A DNA stretch of 64,000 nucleotides, taken from positions 930,001 to 994,000 of the forward strand of contig JAVTVJ010000452.1 of NCBI GenBank assembly GCA_034509425.1. Direction: 5' to 3'. This document shows positions 47,901 to 62,049 of this stretch, one piece after another. The position numbers were made by a program, and so were the translations under genes. The notes below the pieces were generated by a model. The model ran no database searches and had not been told where the DNA came from. It saw only the letters and a list, made by a program, of their open reading frames with translations. This stretch comes from Eopsaltria australis (taxonomy: Eukaryota > Chordata > Aves > Passeriformes > Petroicidae). How positions within the stretch are numbered: the first letter of the stretch is position 1; the number at the start of each line of letters is the position of its first letter.

Positions 47901-50900
47901 GATCCTTGCATTCTGTCAGCAGTAGACTGTTCATCTTGTGACTCTGATAAGAAATCTTCTATATTCACACTGGATTCAGGCAAGGACTCAGCACTGTATA
48001 GAGAACTGCATGCTTTCTCTGAATTTTGGAGATTGCTATCAGATCCTGCTGCTTTAGGCTGAAAATGCTCATCAGCAGTATTATTTGCTGGCTCTGGCAT
48101 GGGCAGTGCTTTGTCAGCAGAAGCAGCATATTCTTGTTCAGGCTCAGATTCTTTTCTGCCAACTGTCTCATTAGAATGCAGAGGCTTCACAAAAGACACC
48201 TAAAAAAGAAATAATTATTACACTGTATGGCTGGTGACCTAATCAACCTACTAATCAGGGTATCACTTTATTACAGGATTACATATTTTCCAATTTTCCT
48301 GATGTACTATAAATGGTAACTATTCACCTTGCTGTTACAGTGAACCTCGTGTTTACTGAACTGAAATGAACCATGAAATGAAGTCCCTTTAGGGAAACTC
48401 GGAACAGCAACTTGAAGTTTATGCAAGAAAATAAACTCACCTGTGAAGGTAGAGCTTTCTCAACAGGGTTTTCATCCAAAGCCAACTGGTACTGTTTATA
48501 AGGAATAATATCTAATTTTCTCCTGTAGTTTCCATCTGGAAGTTTTTCAAGCATTTCCTACAAGTAAAAAAAGGACAAAAGTTTTCAAGTACCAACTATC
48601 AAATTTTCTACATTACATTTCTTAAATCTTTTTAGGAGGTACCTCAATGTGTTTTTGATCTTCTGACAGAAACTTAAGACGGGCTGTTTCCAACTTGTGG
48701 CGCTGGATTTTCCATAATGTTCTTTGTTCCCTACGGGCTGCATCATCAGAAAGTTTGCTATAATGGTCAATTAATTCCTGCCTAAAAGAAGGTAAAAAGA
48801 AAGCTAAGTTACAGATTTTTGCACACTGATTTTCATCTTCCCTGCTAAAGAATAAGATTTTTAGCATTTCAGAACTGAGAATTAGTTCTTAAAATGTAGA
48901 ATTCACAGACTTCAGTCACAGAGAATAAATAGGTGGAAAACACACGACTGTATTCTTAGTCAACATGTATTTCTGTAACTATTTTTAACTCATTTGGCCT
49001 AAGTAATTTTAGATAAAACAGAAGAAAGTGAAATACCTATCTAACTCCAACTGCTTTTTACTTCTGCTTTGACATACATGTGACCATTTTTGCTGTGGGC
49101 TCTGCTTTTAAACTGTAAGATGCAGTCAAATTACTTTCCTGAAATTTTGATTTCAACAAAACCGAGACTCAATAGGGTTGGCACAAATGAGTGTCAAAAT
49201 CCCAGATTTTTCAGCCACTAATCATTCATAGCAAAATTCATATATTACCAAAAATTCTTACATCCGTCTTCTAACTGCAAACATTACCTTTGTAGAACAA
49301 TGTCTGGGAACTACTACTACTGTAAATTTTAACATAGAGTAATTTTTTCCTGAGGTCTTTATGATGGCTTTGAAGACTACTCAGATACATTTACCTTGCC
49401 TTTTTTTCCAGTTCTTCTTCTAAAGCTTTCAGTCTCTTTTCTCTATCTCTGAGCTCTCGGGCATAGCTGAAATCATCATCAATCTCCTCCTGCTTTATCG
49501 CAAGACGACGCTGCATAAATATTTAACACTTTTAGAAATTCTTCTCAATATCAGCTGTAGCACACATCTACAAGGAGTTCCTATTTGAACCCCACGAGCT
49601 ACTAATTCAACTTCAGTACAACATATTCTTTCATTTATTTGCCTAAGAGGCACATTTTGCCTCTAGAAACACAGATACCTCTTGGTCCTTTGCAAACTGT
49701 TCTTTCAGCTTCTGAAACTGTTCCCGTTTCTTTACATCCAAAGCCATTCGTTCTGATATTTGCTTGTCTGTATTAAAATAAAGATACTGTTAGTTTACAT
49801 TAACAAACCCACAAGAAAACACATCAAATGCCACCATAACTTACCACTAATGGCTTTCAGTACTTTGCTAGCAGTTTCCCGAGCTTGAACAATTAATTCT
49901 TGTTTGGCTATTTCCATGCGCAAATCCTAAAAAAAAAAGAAATCCAAGGTGGAATTTTTTGTATAATTTTAGACTTGAAATACACTGCTGCAATGACAGA
50001 TGCATATTTGATAATGGTTATTAATCAAGTAATACAACAGAAATATGAATAAAACAAACAAGTAAATGCAAACTCTACAAACTAGTACTGGAAGTTAATA
50101 CTCCAGATTTTAAAACAAATGAAATCCATCTGATATATACACTAAATTGACAGAATCTGAAGGCCAAAAATCTCTTTGTAGCTAAAATATTCTGAAAAAC
50201 AACTAGCTATGAAATTATAAATAGTCTTATCTGGAGACTAATTAGCTTATCTCATTTGTTAAATTAGAATCTAACAGTCTTTTCAGCAAGAGGACAAACC
50301 TCCTGCTGCAAAGAACTAAAATCAAAGTCTAACACTCATCTAATACATAAAAAGATAAAAAACACCACCTATACTTTTAAAAGTTATATTAAGTTCACTT
50401 GCTGCAATTAAAACTGCAATTAACCCATGAAAAAGTTCTGACTATAAATACCAATTCTTTAGAGGTTATAATAAAAATGAAAATTGAGTACTTACAAAAA
50501 ATGATAATGAGGTATTTACTCCTTTATTCACTTACCTTTTCCTCCTTGCTTATCGAGCTGTATCGGGCAATTCTTTCCATTCGACCCACGTACACTGCAC
50601 AATCTCTCTCTATTTCTTTCAGTTCTTCAAGTGAAAAAATAACTGAAATCCGGGGAACAGGTATGTCTGACCAACATATATAATGCTGAAAAATAAGAGA
50701 CTTCCTTTTACGTACATTTTTACAAGTGCAAAATTCTATATTATGAATTCACATTGTACATTTCTTAATTTAATCATGCTTCAAGACACTAACACAAATC
50801 TCCATACAGGGTCTAAAGTTTTTATTAGTACCACCTTTTAGCATTTATATAATTCAAAGTAAGAGATAAAGGTATAATGGTCCACAACTTGGATCACTGG

Positions 50901-53900
50901 TCAAATTCTTAAGAGTTGTCTTTGCCACTGAAAATCTAATACATACTTTTATACTAATCATGTTCTAAGTGTCTCAAATTTTCCTTTTCTGAATATCCAA
51001 ATTAACTGAGCATGAGTAACTCAATGCTGAATGCATCTCTCCTGTCAGAAGTTAGGTTTTGTTCACTTACACCCCCCACAGACCCCTACTCAGTAGGAAC
51101 TCTCTAGGACAGAACTCACACCCCCTACAAGAGAGAGCTCCACACAAGACAAAACCCTCAAAACTACAGCCAGTGCACACCACAGAGAACCTATTTTTAA
51201 CTATCCTTGGTCCTCCTACTCTGCCTCAACATCCCTAAATCTCTGAAGCTGTTCTATTCAACGCAGAAAACACATAACCCAGCTTGAAGGAAAAAACCAA
51301 ATGAGTGCACAAGTACACTCACACTGGATTCCCCTAGTCTACTGGTAAAAGCCAGAAGATGGATGCCCAGGGCTGTATTCCTGGGAATGTATCAGCCTAA
51401 GCAGAAGGGAAGACCCAGCTCATGAGGGCATTATCAGAAAGGGATGAAATGTGCCTGGCACTCTCACACAGACTGAAGATGATTAAGCCTGGGTGCCATA
51501 TGACCCTGGGGAAGCTACTGCATTAGTGACACATAAAACTGTAACTCATCATGAAGTGATGGCTGACACTTCTGTAAAGCACCCAGTACTACTGGCACAC
51601 CTGAGTCATGGTTTGGGAATGGTTATCAGAGCAGACTCAGGAGAACTGGCACAGGGACATTCCACTTGAGGTATTAGGCTTATACCTGACACTGCATAGC
51701 TGATAATGTGCTGCTCTGCTCTGTCAAGACTGAGCAGCTCTGATCTTAAAGAGAATAGCTGAGAATGTCTACAGACTTCACACACCTCTCTGGTTATTTG
51801 ATTTTTGGGCATACAGAGAGAAGAGGGAAGACACAAAGTAGTTGAACATGTTTTTCTTATCAAGGACAAGAATCGTTCTACAAAATACCAATAAACAGAA
51901 CTATTTAAGCACTTCTTGAAAATGCAGTAATACAGCTGGAAGAGCTATGCAGAACTGAGCCAGTAAGTGAGGCAGCTTTAAACCAAGAAAGGAGTAGTGC
52001 AATAACTGGAAGGCACTTGCTTGGATGCCTAAAACATTTCTGCTTTCAACACAAAGAAAATATAGAATGTGCATTATATGCAATAAATCTGACGGTGTTA
52101 AAATGTGTATTTCTGCAAAGAGGTGGTAGCAAGCAGAGTGCATAATCAGCTCACAAATATCAGAGAGCAAGCAACCGCCTTTCATTACCCTACTTACGCA
52201 ATACTGGGTTTTGATAAAGGAGTGAGCTTGCTAAAAACCAAGACTCCTGCTCTAGAGAGACATGGTTTTCCCAATGTAATAGGAAGGAACCAACCCAAAA
52301 CTTACCCTAGGACAGCACAATTTCAGCAAGTTTATGGTTTTCCCACATATGTACACATCATTAGCAATATGCTTGAGAAATACAGGGACACAGTCTTCTA
52401 CTTCTTTTGAAATCAAAACATAACCGTGAGTCCAGTAATGTTTATCTATGTAACAAAAAGATGGAAGTATACATTTTAGCTATTTAGTTAACAGTACGAA
52501 TTATATAAATTAGAAATGCTCCATATATATACCGTACCTCTGAAACAAAGATAATCCTCATTCACCTGAATCATAAATTCTCCATAAACATCTCTGAACA
52601 CACCACTGTATACCCAATCATAGATGAATCTAAAAAAAGAAAAATTGTACAGTATTGAAAATCAATCCTCTTGCAGTCTCTCCTTTATTATAACCAGGCA
52701 GTTTATATGTTCTTTAAAATCCCAGGAGACACAAGCTATAGGCAGGATAAAAAAGCCATCAATTAAGTGCTGTGACACTGGCATTTAAATATGCAGGAGA
52801 TTGTGGCTCTGCACTTTTCTTAAACTATTTTTGATAGAATCTTTCAGTGATAATTAGTTTAGATACATAAACAGCGCCTCACTTAAAACAATAATTTTAT
52901 TCCTGCATATCAATTTACTAAATATATATTAAAAATGTACAGAAAACTTTGCACCACATCAAGGGCACAGCGAGAGAAAAGCAGAAAGGACTTGTTTTAA
53001 ACAGAGGTTATTTCAGCAGGGAGAAACTGAAAGGGCATAAAACAAAGATGCAATAACAAGCACTTTTTCTCCAGACCCAGAAGCATTTTTAACATACATT
53101 TTTAACATGATGAGAACTACTCTTTTGGTATATTTATTCATAGTTTTTCATATTTTCTCTGTGTGAGTCACATTTTGAAGAAATAAAAAACCCACAATTT
53201 TTATACAACACAATCTGAAGCTATAGATAAAAAGGCTCAGAGGTCCTGGAAGTGTTTTTTTTTTTACTTAACACTGTGCAACAAAGAGGAAGCATTTAAT
53301 GCAGCAACCACTGCTCAACTTCAAGGTTCTAAGTAAAAAGTTAAGAACTTTTAAAGTATTAAATCTGATGCTTCTATGATTTATTTGAGCAACAACTTGT
53401 ACTATTCAATTCCTTTCAGGTTAATAGATGAGTGGGTAACACTGTTTGCAGATAATAGAGGCTTCCTTCCAGGGCAGTCCTGATCATGAATAATTGATGC
53501 TTCAATAGACATCTGCAGCAAATTTAGGAATAAATGCAGCAATCCAGACTTTTTTTAGGTTCCATGTGATGCCCTCGGTATTTCAGAAATCTGACTTCCT
53601 CCTATAAATAGCAGGGTAGGAGCTGTGAAGATATTTCAGTGAGGTTTCTGGTAAATCTGAAATTAAATTTCTCTGAAGATCATTTCATGTAGAAGGAAGA
53701 AAACACAAGAAAGGTGGCCATGGGAGGAATCTTACATTTAGAGCATTTTGTTTTCTCTTCTAAGTATTTTTACATCTATTGGGTAATATTGCAAACTAAT
53801 TGTGGACTACAGCTTTAATTCCTGTAAATAGCTATTAAAAAAATTCACCATCTCTTCAGATGTCTATAAACTAATAATTTCTAAATTGACATGCATTGAT

Positions 53901-56900
53901 GAACAAAACTGTTGCAATCCAAGGAACTCTACTTTTAATTACTCCAATAATCAGTTAGTTACATGTATTTTATACAGATACTTTATTAATCTTTGCTTAC
54001 TAAAAAGCCCCCAACAAAAAGACACCGGAAAAAAGCATGAACTGCCCAGTTTGTACAACAAAAGAAACTTGTCAGTGTCCAGTTTCAGGATTTCAACTCA
54101 GTACGAGAAAAAAAAAAAGTTTATCAGAATCTTATATTCCAGTATGAATTTCCATGACCAGCAGCAAGAAGTAAGTCTTATTTACGTATATTTATTTACT
54201 AATCTAGCCACACATAACCCGTTAAATTGTTACTGAGCTAAGAGGGAAAGAACAGCAAAATTAATTAATTTTAATATATACTGCAGATGCAGACACCTAT
54301 TTTTTCTGAAAATGTTAAAAGCCATTGTTAAACACACAGAGTTACTCACCAGATTACCAATTCATAACTCTTAAACTCAGTTATGTAGAGAATATTATGG
54401 ACACACCTTGTGTATGGTTCACAGCTTGTCTTCAACAAAGACAGAAGAACAGGATAATGTTCATTGCTACAATTGTTGAGAGCCTCTTTGTACAGATATG
54501 AAAGCAATTTAACACCCTAAAACATGAAAAATATTTTAACATTAGGCAAAAAACTTCACTACAAGTTTAGTAACAAAATACATGGCTTTACTAGACACAC
54601 AAGGCAGGACTCATCTCACTTCCTCCATCTATCGGCAGTTAAGACCACTTTACCTGACCTAGTTACCTCAAACTCACTTTATCATCTCTAGAGTGAAACA
54701 GGTATGTTTAGAGTTGGATTCACACGCCTAGAAGGCTTATTCTGAGCCCTTCGTTTATTTTAGGAATTGAAAACACTGGGCAAAATTCCGCATTTTTAAG
54801 TATCTGGAGAAAGGACTACAGTATTCCAATCGGAGGTCCAGGATCATAGCTTTGCTAGCAGAGAGACCAACACTAAGTATTTAATGCAAAATCCAAGATA
54901 GTTTTGAAGAATATTAACATTGCAATCCAAAACAAACATGAAAACATCAAACAAAAAATCACCGTAGGAAACGAAGCACCAGCTCCACCACTGATCCCCA
55001 GTGCCGTTGTTCCTATGCCACACAGTTCAGCTAAATACCTAAAAAACAGTATTAAAACATACATAAAAATTTCAACCAGAAATCTCCAAGATTCGTGATG
55101 AACTTTGCTGAATTTGAATACTGTGCAACAATCATACTGTATCTGCTGAATGATAACAGGGATAACAAAGGAACTGAGTATAAAGACTTGAATGTTTTCC
55201 CTAGAATACTCTGGATATTAAAAAAATTCTGTTAAAATACAGGAAAAATACTGATAGAGTAAGTAAGAATCACTGTGTAACATGGTCTTCTTCAGTGTAT
55301 ATGAAGAGACTGCTTTTTTCCTACTTTGAAAAGGTTAAGCATTTAATACCATTCTCTTACCTCAATTGACGACCTAATTTTCTGAATAGAAAGCTGATTG
55401 TTAGAAGACTTAAAGTAGGAGGTGTTGACAAAACACAGGCTCGGTAATATTGAAGATACTTTCTCAGTCCACTTGTGAATGCCTGATATGAAGAGAAAAT
55501 ATTTACAGTCTTACCGTGAAAGTTGTTAGCAGTCTCTCAATGTCTCATATCAATTGCACCAGCATGAAAACAAACCTTTTAGTAAAATAAATAGCATAGG
55601 CTGGTAAGAGGGACTTGTACACCAAGGTAAGGGGCAAGTGAGGGTCCCTGCAAATTCAGACCTTCCAAGGAGCCAGATGACTCCTCTACACTCTTCACAC
55701 CTCCCATGCACAGTGAAATAAAGCATCTGGGTTCAGCTTGTTGGACTTGTCCTTTGAGGAGCTCCTCATTCTCTAAAATACCAACCCAGGGAAATCTGTT
55801 TCCTTACTTTTATGCCTAAACTGGATACTGCAAAAAAATTATCTAGAACTTTATCTAACAGAGACTTTCTTAACAGAAACTGATTAACATTGCTGTAAAT
55901 CAAATATTCAGAATGAATACATTTTCATAACTAATCCTAACATAATTCTATGCATTAGAAAGAGATTAGATCACCAGATATCACAGAATGTACATACAGC
56001 TCAACATAATATACAGAGGACTGACATGGAAAATCTGCACTTAATTTTGGACCAAGGAAAAGTAATTAAAGCTATTAAATACCATATTTCCCTATCTCAG
56101 TTTTTATTTTTGAAAAATATTATTTTTATATGTATAGATATATATGCAGTGTACTAAGAAATTTTAAGTGTATTAAGAAATTTTATACATCTTTCTGTAT
56201 AAATATGCAATGTTTTTAAAGCATTTAAAAATTATAACAGAGCAAGGCAACTAAACTTTGGGTAACAAAGACATTTTACAGCATGCTTCAGTGCAAACAA
56301 GCCCTCAGCACAGAGAACTGTGATTTAAATACAGCAGCACTGTTCCTTGCTGACCTGGGATGGAGCATTACACTAAAAATCCTTTGCAGTTTTGCAGAAT
56401 GCAGAAATTCCAGCTTTCCATGAAATCAAAGTCATCTTCTCTACCTCAGATTATTGGCCCACTAAATCTAGTTCATTTAATATAACAGTTTACCTGAAAC
56501 ACAAGCCCTTTGCTGTATGAGGAATCCAGAACTGGCTGAAGAGAAAAACGACTGAGCCGTGTGTAATAGGTTCCGTACTCTGCGACTTCTGAGAGCAGGT
56601 TATGCATTGTCTCTGGTGACGTGCCAGATACATACACCCCCTCCTTTATCACAAATGACTGAGCAGCCTAAAAGGATATAGGGAGGAAAAAAAAAAAGGC
56701 AGATTCAACTATTTCATAGCTGTATTCTGATTTAAAACAGCAAACATTTACACACAAAAATAAGAGCAGACAAATTTTCAGTTCAGACACTCGGGTGAAT
56801 GAGACTATATAGCTAGAACAGTGAGATAAATACTGAATTGTTGCAAAATTGAAGGAGTATGAATAATGCCTTCAAATATACAGAATAAGACTCATTATCT

Positions 56901-59900
56901 AATTCCTTAAAGAAAATCCAATCTATAAAATTATTTACAGATCCATCTTCAAATATTCATAAAACCTATATTCCCTTTTGAGAACTACAAATACTCTTAG
57001 CCTATTCCAGTACCATAATTACTGCAATATATAAACACTGCCTTGTTGACATTAGGTAACATTCAACTTCTTAACACTGGCCACAGCTGCAAGATCTTAG
57101 CAGAAATAAATGTATTGAAGAGGAAACCTCTATGAAGAAAAAAACCAAAAAGATTTGACTCAGAAGTGCAGATAAAAATCTTCCCCACCTGATTGAGTGA
57201 AAATGTAGTGGATACCACGCCAATGAGGACATTCAAGACGTCCTTAACCAGTTCAGGTTCTTTCACCAGCACAAGCTGAGGAAGCTGAAGTACAGTACTA
57301 GTAAACAGCTGCAATTCCCCTTCTCGAAGTTTGTAAAATTTGTCAAAAGCTTCTCTCCCAGCTTCAGTAAGATACGGTTCCTCTTTTTTACCAGGTGGGC
57401 TGTGCCAGAGTAAACACAACATTACAAGGTGATTATGTGAAAAGAAGGAAATACATCTCACACAGAAAGAAAAAAGCATTTCAGTGTTTTACATAGACAG
57501 AATTCCTCACAGAAAAGTTCCCTGTAATATAATTTTTAAGAGAATGTGTATTCAATGAAACTAGCTCAAACTCAGTACAGAGAAGAAATATGTAGATAGT
57601 TTGAACATCAGTTCAGAGACAGAATCCTTAACAAAGAACTACCAGCTGCTTTTATGGCCTTTCCTGATGCAGTTTTCAAATTAGGAAAATGAGGCCAATA
57701 TATACTGTATTTCCATGGTTCATTCAATGCTAATACTCATAAGTTAAAGAGAAATATACTGAAAGTGCTGGAATGAACTTTTATTAACACATTTTGCCTC
57801 TTTGCAGTGAAGATTACTATCCCCTCCAAAACAATTTCTGTTTCCAATTCTTCCAAAAATTCTGAATTCTAGTAGCAGGTATCACACAAAATCTGTCAGG
57901 CATATAGTTTGTATATGACTCTTAAACTCTTACAGTCTAAACAGTAGCAAGAAAAACTGTCTTGTACTAGGAAAAAAGCTCAAGTGGGCTACAGTGGCTT
58001 TGAAAAATCGGAACAGGGATCCTCAGAGTTTCTGAGCTTCTAAGACTCAAAGATGAAAAAACACTGTTTAACAATTCAACAGCACGCTCACAGATTATTA
58101 TTTTAAATTACAGAAAACATACAGAGCAAAGTTCCTCCAAGAATCAAGCACACCCTGTCCATCTGAAACGTCAGGATACCTGCCACAGATGATTTTATCT
58201 CTTCCTATGAAACTGCTGCACTCCAAGAACCAATTTGTTGAAACCACACAACCTTTGTTCTTTTATCCCTATGAATGCAATGTACTGAAATCCGTGAATT
58301 AAACATGCTCATTTCACTATTTATACTGAAGTCATGTGGAACTGAGATGCAATGCACCTTCACACATTTGCATACAGTGCACAGTAAGTTTACCAGTAAG
58401 ATCAGACACATACTACCCAATTCTTTCCCAACATCTTCGTTTGCTGGGTCCATACGTAAGCACTGCATCCCACAAGTCTATGTCTGGAGTCATACTCGGC
58501 TCTGACTGAGAATCAGGAGTCAGATTGGATGCTGACTGGAATCCCTCATCCTCTGACTGGTCTATACTTTGGGGAACCTGTCAGAAAGAGTCCAAATGTC
58601 AGACATTTTAGTAAAGAAACATTTGCTAATGAAAAAGATGTTTTGCTATCATTTGTGACCAAACAGCTCTACACGACCCAACCACTCTCACCTACCCTCC
58701 CTTTACATAAATTTTAAGTTTTTGCTGTAGGCACTCTTCATTTGATGAGTCTCTACAGGTATAGATGTCTGTACATAAAAACCAAATCACCTTCAAAATA
58801 ATATACTATGTTTGTTGGTGTTAAGCTTGAAACTTCTTTGTTTGGCAAGCATATAGTTCTATAAACTGAGAATCTCAGGTATGGACATTCAACAATATGT
58901 AGGCTTAATAAAATTTAATAAAGTGCTCTGACATTTGTTCCAGGCAAATGACCCAGGCCCCAAATCTTCAAATTTATAAACATTTTGTTAACTATGACTA
59001 ATATAGTTTGTTCCCTAATTCATATGCAGAAAATCTGTAAGTGTTCAAACAGTGTATATACCACATCCTCAACTCCCACTCAACAGGAGTCATATGTGCA
59101 GAATTATCCACAATTTTAGTAAAAGACAATCACACCCATGTAAAAAGCAGCATATTCCTCAAGAAATTGCCAGTTTTCCAGTCCGACGGAGAGTTCAGCA
59201 CTACATCAAAACAGTTCTGCCTCCTCTAGGTTATGATTTACCTCCACATGTGAACACTGAATGGCACAGGGTTTTTCTATTTATTGTGTCGGCCTTCAAG
59301 TTTCAATTCAGACCCTGAATTAAGGGAATTGCAAGATCTACCCATATGTTAAGTAATAGGAACATGATGAGGATCTAAGGGTAGGCTATAAGTAAGCCTA
59401 CCTACACACAGTAAAAATGGAAAGAAAGAAAGAAAAAAAACCTCCAAAAGTGTATCTAGTACTTCTATGAGAATAAACCAGCAAAACTAAACAAAATGGA
59501 CAGCAAAAGGGGAAAAAAAAGATACAGTAGAAACTGAAAAACACACTGAAAAGGTAAAAAAGGACAAAAGGACAATGGGAACTAGGCTATTCAATGGAGG
59601 AAAAAAACCCAGCAAAAATGCTTTAAGATATAACAAGCCAAGACAAGAATACAGCAAGTTAGATAATGTAATCTGAACAGCAAAACACATACATTCAGAC
59701 AGGGATGCCTAGGCACTCAGTCTGAGCACTCACAAGTAAGCAACAAAGCAGAGGAGTTCAACAGACAAAGCAGGAAAAAATGCAAGGAAAAGGTTGCTAG
59801 GGTGGGGAAGGTATGGGTACAGCTGATGGCTTAGACTCATAAAGCCTATGGCCACATGATGGGTTTTGACACAGCTACAGGGCAAGACCAAGGTTTTTGT

Positions 59901-60832
59901 TATCTTACATCTCCAAAAACCTTATCTGGTTCTCTGCAGAGGAAAGGATCCCTGCTCCATCTTACATTCCAGTGCTGTATGCTGCTGTCACCGATTAAAC
60001 TATTACCTACATTTTAAACTATAGTTTCAAGGTGGCCCATGAAAGCATGCATACACTCATTAGTCCAAAACAAATGATACCGTACTTTGATTGCAAGTCC
60101 AGACAAATCTGCATTGTCAGGCACCGGTGGCAAATCCAGCTTGATGTCCATATCATATGTACGGCTGTGGACAAGAGCACCGAAGAGCGAGACGCGCGTT
60201 TCTTTCTCAAACTTGTCCCCAGCAGGGCAGCTCTGTGAGAACAGCCCTATGGCAGGGAGTCCAGTGCCAGGGGCAGCCTCCATTATCTGCAGCGTCTGTT
60301 GAATTGTGTCATTGAACTGACATTCCTCGTTTGTTATCAGAGACTGTATGTCAGCTTCAAACACACTCACATCGTAATAATCGTAACCCTGGTATTTGAC
60401 ATTTCTCCCAACATATTTGTTGTTCAGAAAATAATCCCTTTTTTGCGGTACCAGCTGAGGAGGACCGGTTCCAGCAAGCTGTACTAAGAGATCTAAGACA
60501 GAATTAACTTCAGTGAATGGTAAGCTTTCAGCTGTTTCCAGTTCCTCCACAAGATTCTCCAGTCTATCTGCCTGAGCACCTAAGCCAGCAACTCTCAAGT
60601 TGAAAGACAGCATCAAAATTTTGTTTTTCACTGGGAATCTGGAAACGTTTGATTGCAGCTTACGAGCCTCATCTTGAAAAAGGTTCATGAACAGGGCATT
60701 ATAAGCAACCCTTTTCAGATTTTGCTTAGCCCTTCTCTTGCTGATCTTCTGCCTGCCTAAGTGAACCTTCCATGGCAAACCTGTCAAGTGTGCTTCACAC
60801 AGGTCATTGAACAACTGTGTGATGCTCTCCAT
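38921..60832 (-). CDS. TUBGCP6: TUBGCP6, gamma-tubulin complex component 6, complete, 25 coding exons
   Basis: Exons (high to low): 60832-60086, 58577-58417, 57399-57189, 56667-56494, 55482-55361, 55038-54963, 54516-54407, 52629-52538, 52445-52306, 50685-50536, 49926-49845, 49767-49679, 49510-49395, 48781-48643, 48557-48441, 48199-46888, 46465-46410, 46154-45962, 45684-45516, 44233-44092, 43112-42918, 42668-42536, 42308-42095, 41023-40824, 39012-38921. Phases agree throughout; 5232 nt, 1743 residues (human 1819). GCP6 is the largest gamma-tubulin ring complex subunit and binds gamma-tubulin to build the microtubule nucleator at centrosomes. The N-terminal GRIP region (for example FSLQPVLDSSYSKGL, EHYPVLLSLLKTSCEPYT) and C-terminal GRIP region (for example LLNPLVLNSILNKAL, QHFVKVIQGYIANQILHV, FKYYSHFLFK) are split by a charged coiled coil (exons 11-14) and an insert of 27-residue repeats. 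The insert is the mark of GCP6 among GCPs. The start MESITQLFNDLCEA matches the vertebrate N-terminus. The last residues are NNYYKDN. Confidence 0.97.
42093..42094 (-). other. TUBGCP6: Non-canonical GC splice donor (GC-AG intron) of TUBGCP6
   Basis: The exon ending ...HAEYLNKAIFR stops at 42095 with TTCAG and is followed by GCAAGC instead of GT. The join to the exon starting at 41023 (acceptor GTTAG) keeps frame and reproduces the conserved AIFR-GLLTEKAAPVMN. CAG|GCAAG is the usual context of GC-AG introns. No alternative GT donor that keeps the conserved sequence is visible nearby. Confidence 0.88.
47105..47690 (-). repeat. TUBGCP6: Seven 81-bp tandem units coding 27-residue repeats in TUBGCP6
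   Basis: The large exon 46888-48199 codes for about seven repeats of the form RPRWNIHGHASDANIKIGEY followed by a variable acidic stretch. Degenerate half-units lie on either side (RPSAAWQGHVRVGENV before, LGCSSDSTIQ after). Human GCP6 carries nine such repeats. The second unit here is diverged (PRSSPYGHSSDSHIKSGSY). The unit lies in the GCP6-specific insert. Confidence 0.92.
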
Positions 60833-61141
60833 TTCAAATGAGACTGTCAGGTTTTGGCAGTTTGAGTCTGGGTCTCTGATTTCATGGGAAGGAAGACCTG
60901 AAAAATATCAGGAAAAGAAAGAAACTTGTAAGGTGTATAAGAAATCAGTGAGTATGCTTTGACTTAAACTGAGACAGCCCAAAAGGAAAGAGAACTGACC
61001 TCCCACATATTTAGGACATGAGCTATAAAAAACTCACTTTAATTTTTATCACCAGTGAAGTGATGCTGCAGGAAGCCAAATTCCAGATGCCAAATTTTTC
61101 TCGGCAGACTGAAACGAAAGAGAGAAGGTTGTCCTGATCTA

Positions 61142-61830
61142 ATGGCGGAACCCTGCGGGAACACCTCTCCCCTTTTCCCGAAGATGCTCACCACCTCCCT
61201 CCCACGCGGCGGTGCCCTGAGCCGCGGGGCCAAGCGGCCGAGAGGACGTGGGAAAGCCGCGGGTGGTGATGGTGACCGGAGGCGCCCGCAAGGCTGGGCC
61301 GGAGGGCACCCGCCATCCCCGGGGCGCTCCGGAGCAGCCACCGAGAAGAGGCGGGGTATCCGCACCCCCGGAGGAGCTGCCAGCCGGGGATCACCCCGAG
61401 CATCCAGCTGGGCCCGAGCACGGCGCGCCAACTCCCCCGAGCCCCCCGCCACCAGCAGCGCCCCGCGGGGCTGCCCCCGCCTATCCCTTCCCTTCCCTCC
61501 GCTGCCGCCCGGGCCGTACCTGCGGCGCTCCCGGGGCAGCGGGAGCGGGACTGAGCCGTCGCCTCCTCCCGGCGCCGCCGACGTCACCCGAGCGCGACCG
61601 GGCCCGCCCCGCCCTCCGCCGGCCCGCCCTGGCGGCTGAGGGAGCCTCGCCCGCCGCCCCGGCGGCTGAGGGAGCCCCGCCCGCCGCCCCGGCGGCTGAG
61701 GGAGCCCGCGGGCCCGCCCCGGCGGCTGAGGGAGCCCCGCCCGCCGCCCCGGCGGCTGAGGGAGCCCGCGGGCCCGCCCCACGCCCGGCAGTGCGGAGCA
61801 GCGGCCGGAGCGCCGCCACTTCAAACTCCG
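61142..61830 (-). promoter_or_regulatory. TUBGCP6: TUBGCP6 CpG island, promoter and non-coding exon 1
   Basis: A GC-rich CpG island spans about 61.14-61.83 kb. On the minus strand a splice donor CCGCAG|GTACGG ends a candidate 5' UTR exon at 61520. The matching acceptor TTTTTCAG precedes 60897, 65 nt upstream of the ATG at 60832. The transcription start therefore probably lies between 61530 and 61800, next to or inside the 30-bp minisatellite. No TATA box is obvious. Long plus-strand ORFs here are CpG-island shadows. Confidence 0.7.
61631..61780 (-). repeat. 30-bp GC-rich minisatellite, five units, in the TUBGCP6 promoter
   Basis: Units start at 61631, 61661, 61691, 61721 and 61751, each opening GGCGGCTGAGGGAGCC. 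The tail comes in two forms, CCGCCGCCCC (A) and GGGCCCGCCCC-type (B), in the order A-A-B-A-B. The first unit has one substitution. The order suggests that a 60-bp A-B pair was duplicated. Confidence 0.95.
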
Positions 61831-62049
61831 ACACAGCAAACGCCGCTCATGTGGGCCCTCTCGTGAATTTAAAGCCATTCCTGTCTTCACCCTCAACGTC
61901 GTCGCCACGCAGCCGACAAAAACATAACACGCTAGTGCCGGAAAGCAATGAACCGCGCTGGGCCCGAGCTGCGGCACGCAACTGCAGCCTTACGACGGTC
62001 TTTTCAAACAAATTTACCAAGAGTACACTTTTTTCCCCTCTTCATTCAT
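61831..62049. other. Short spacer between the TUBGCP6 CpG island and the 3' end of the next minus-strand gene
   Basis: The sequence drops from GC-rich to AT-rich within about 200 bp. No feature is recognised. Confidence 0.4.
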
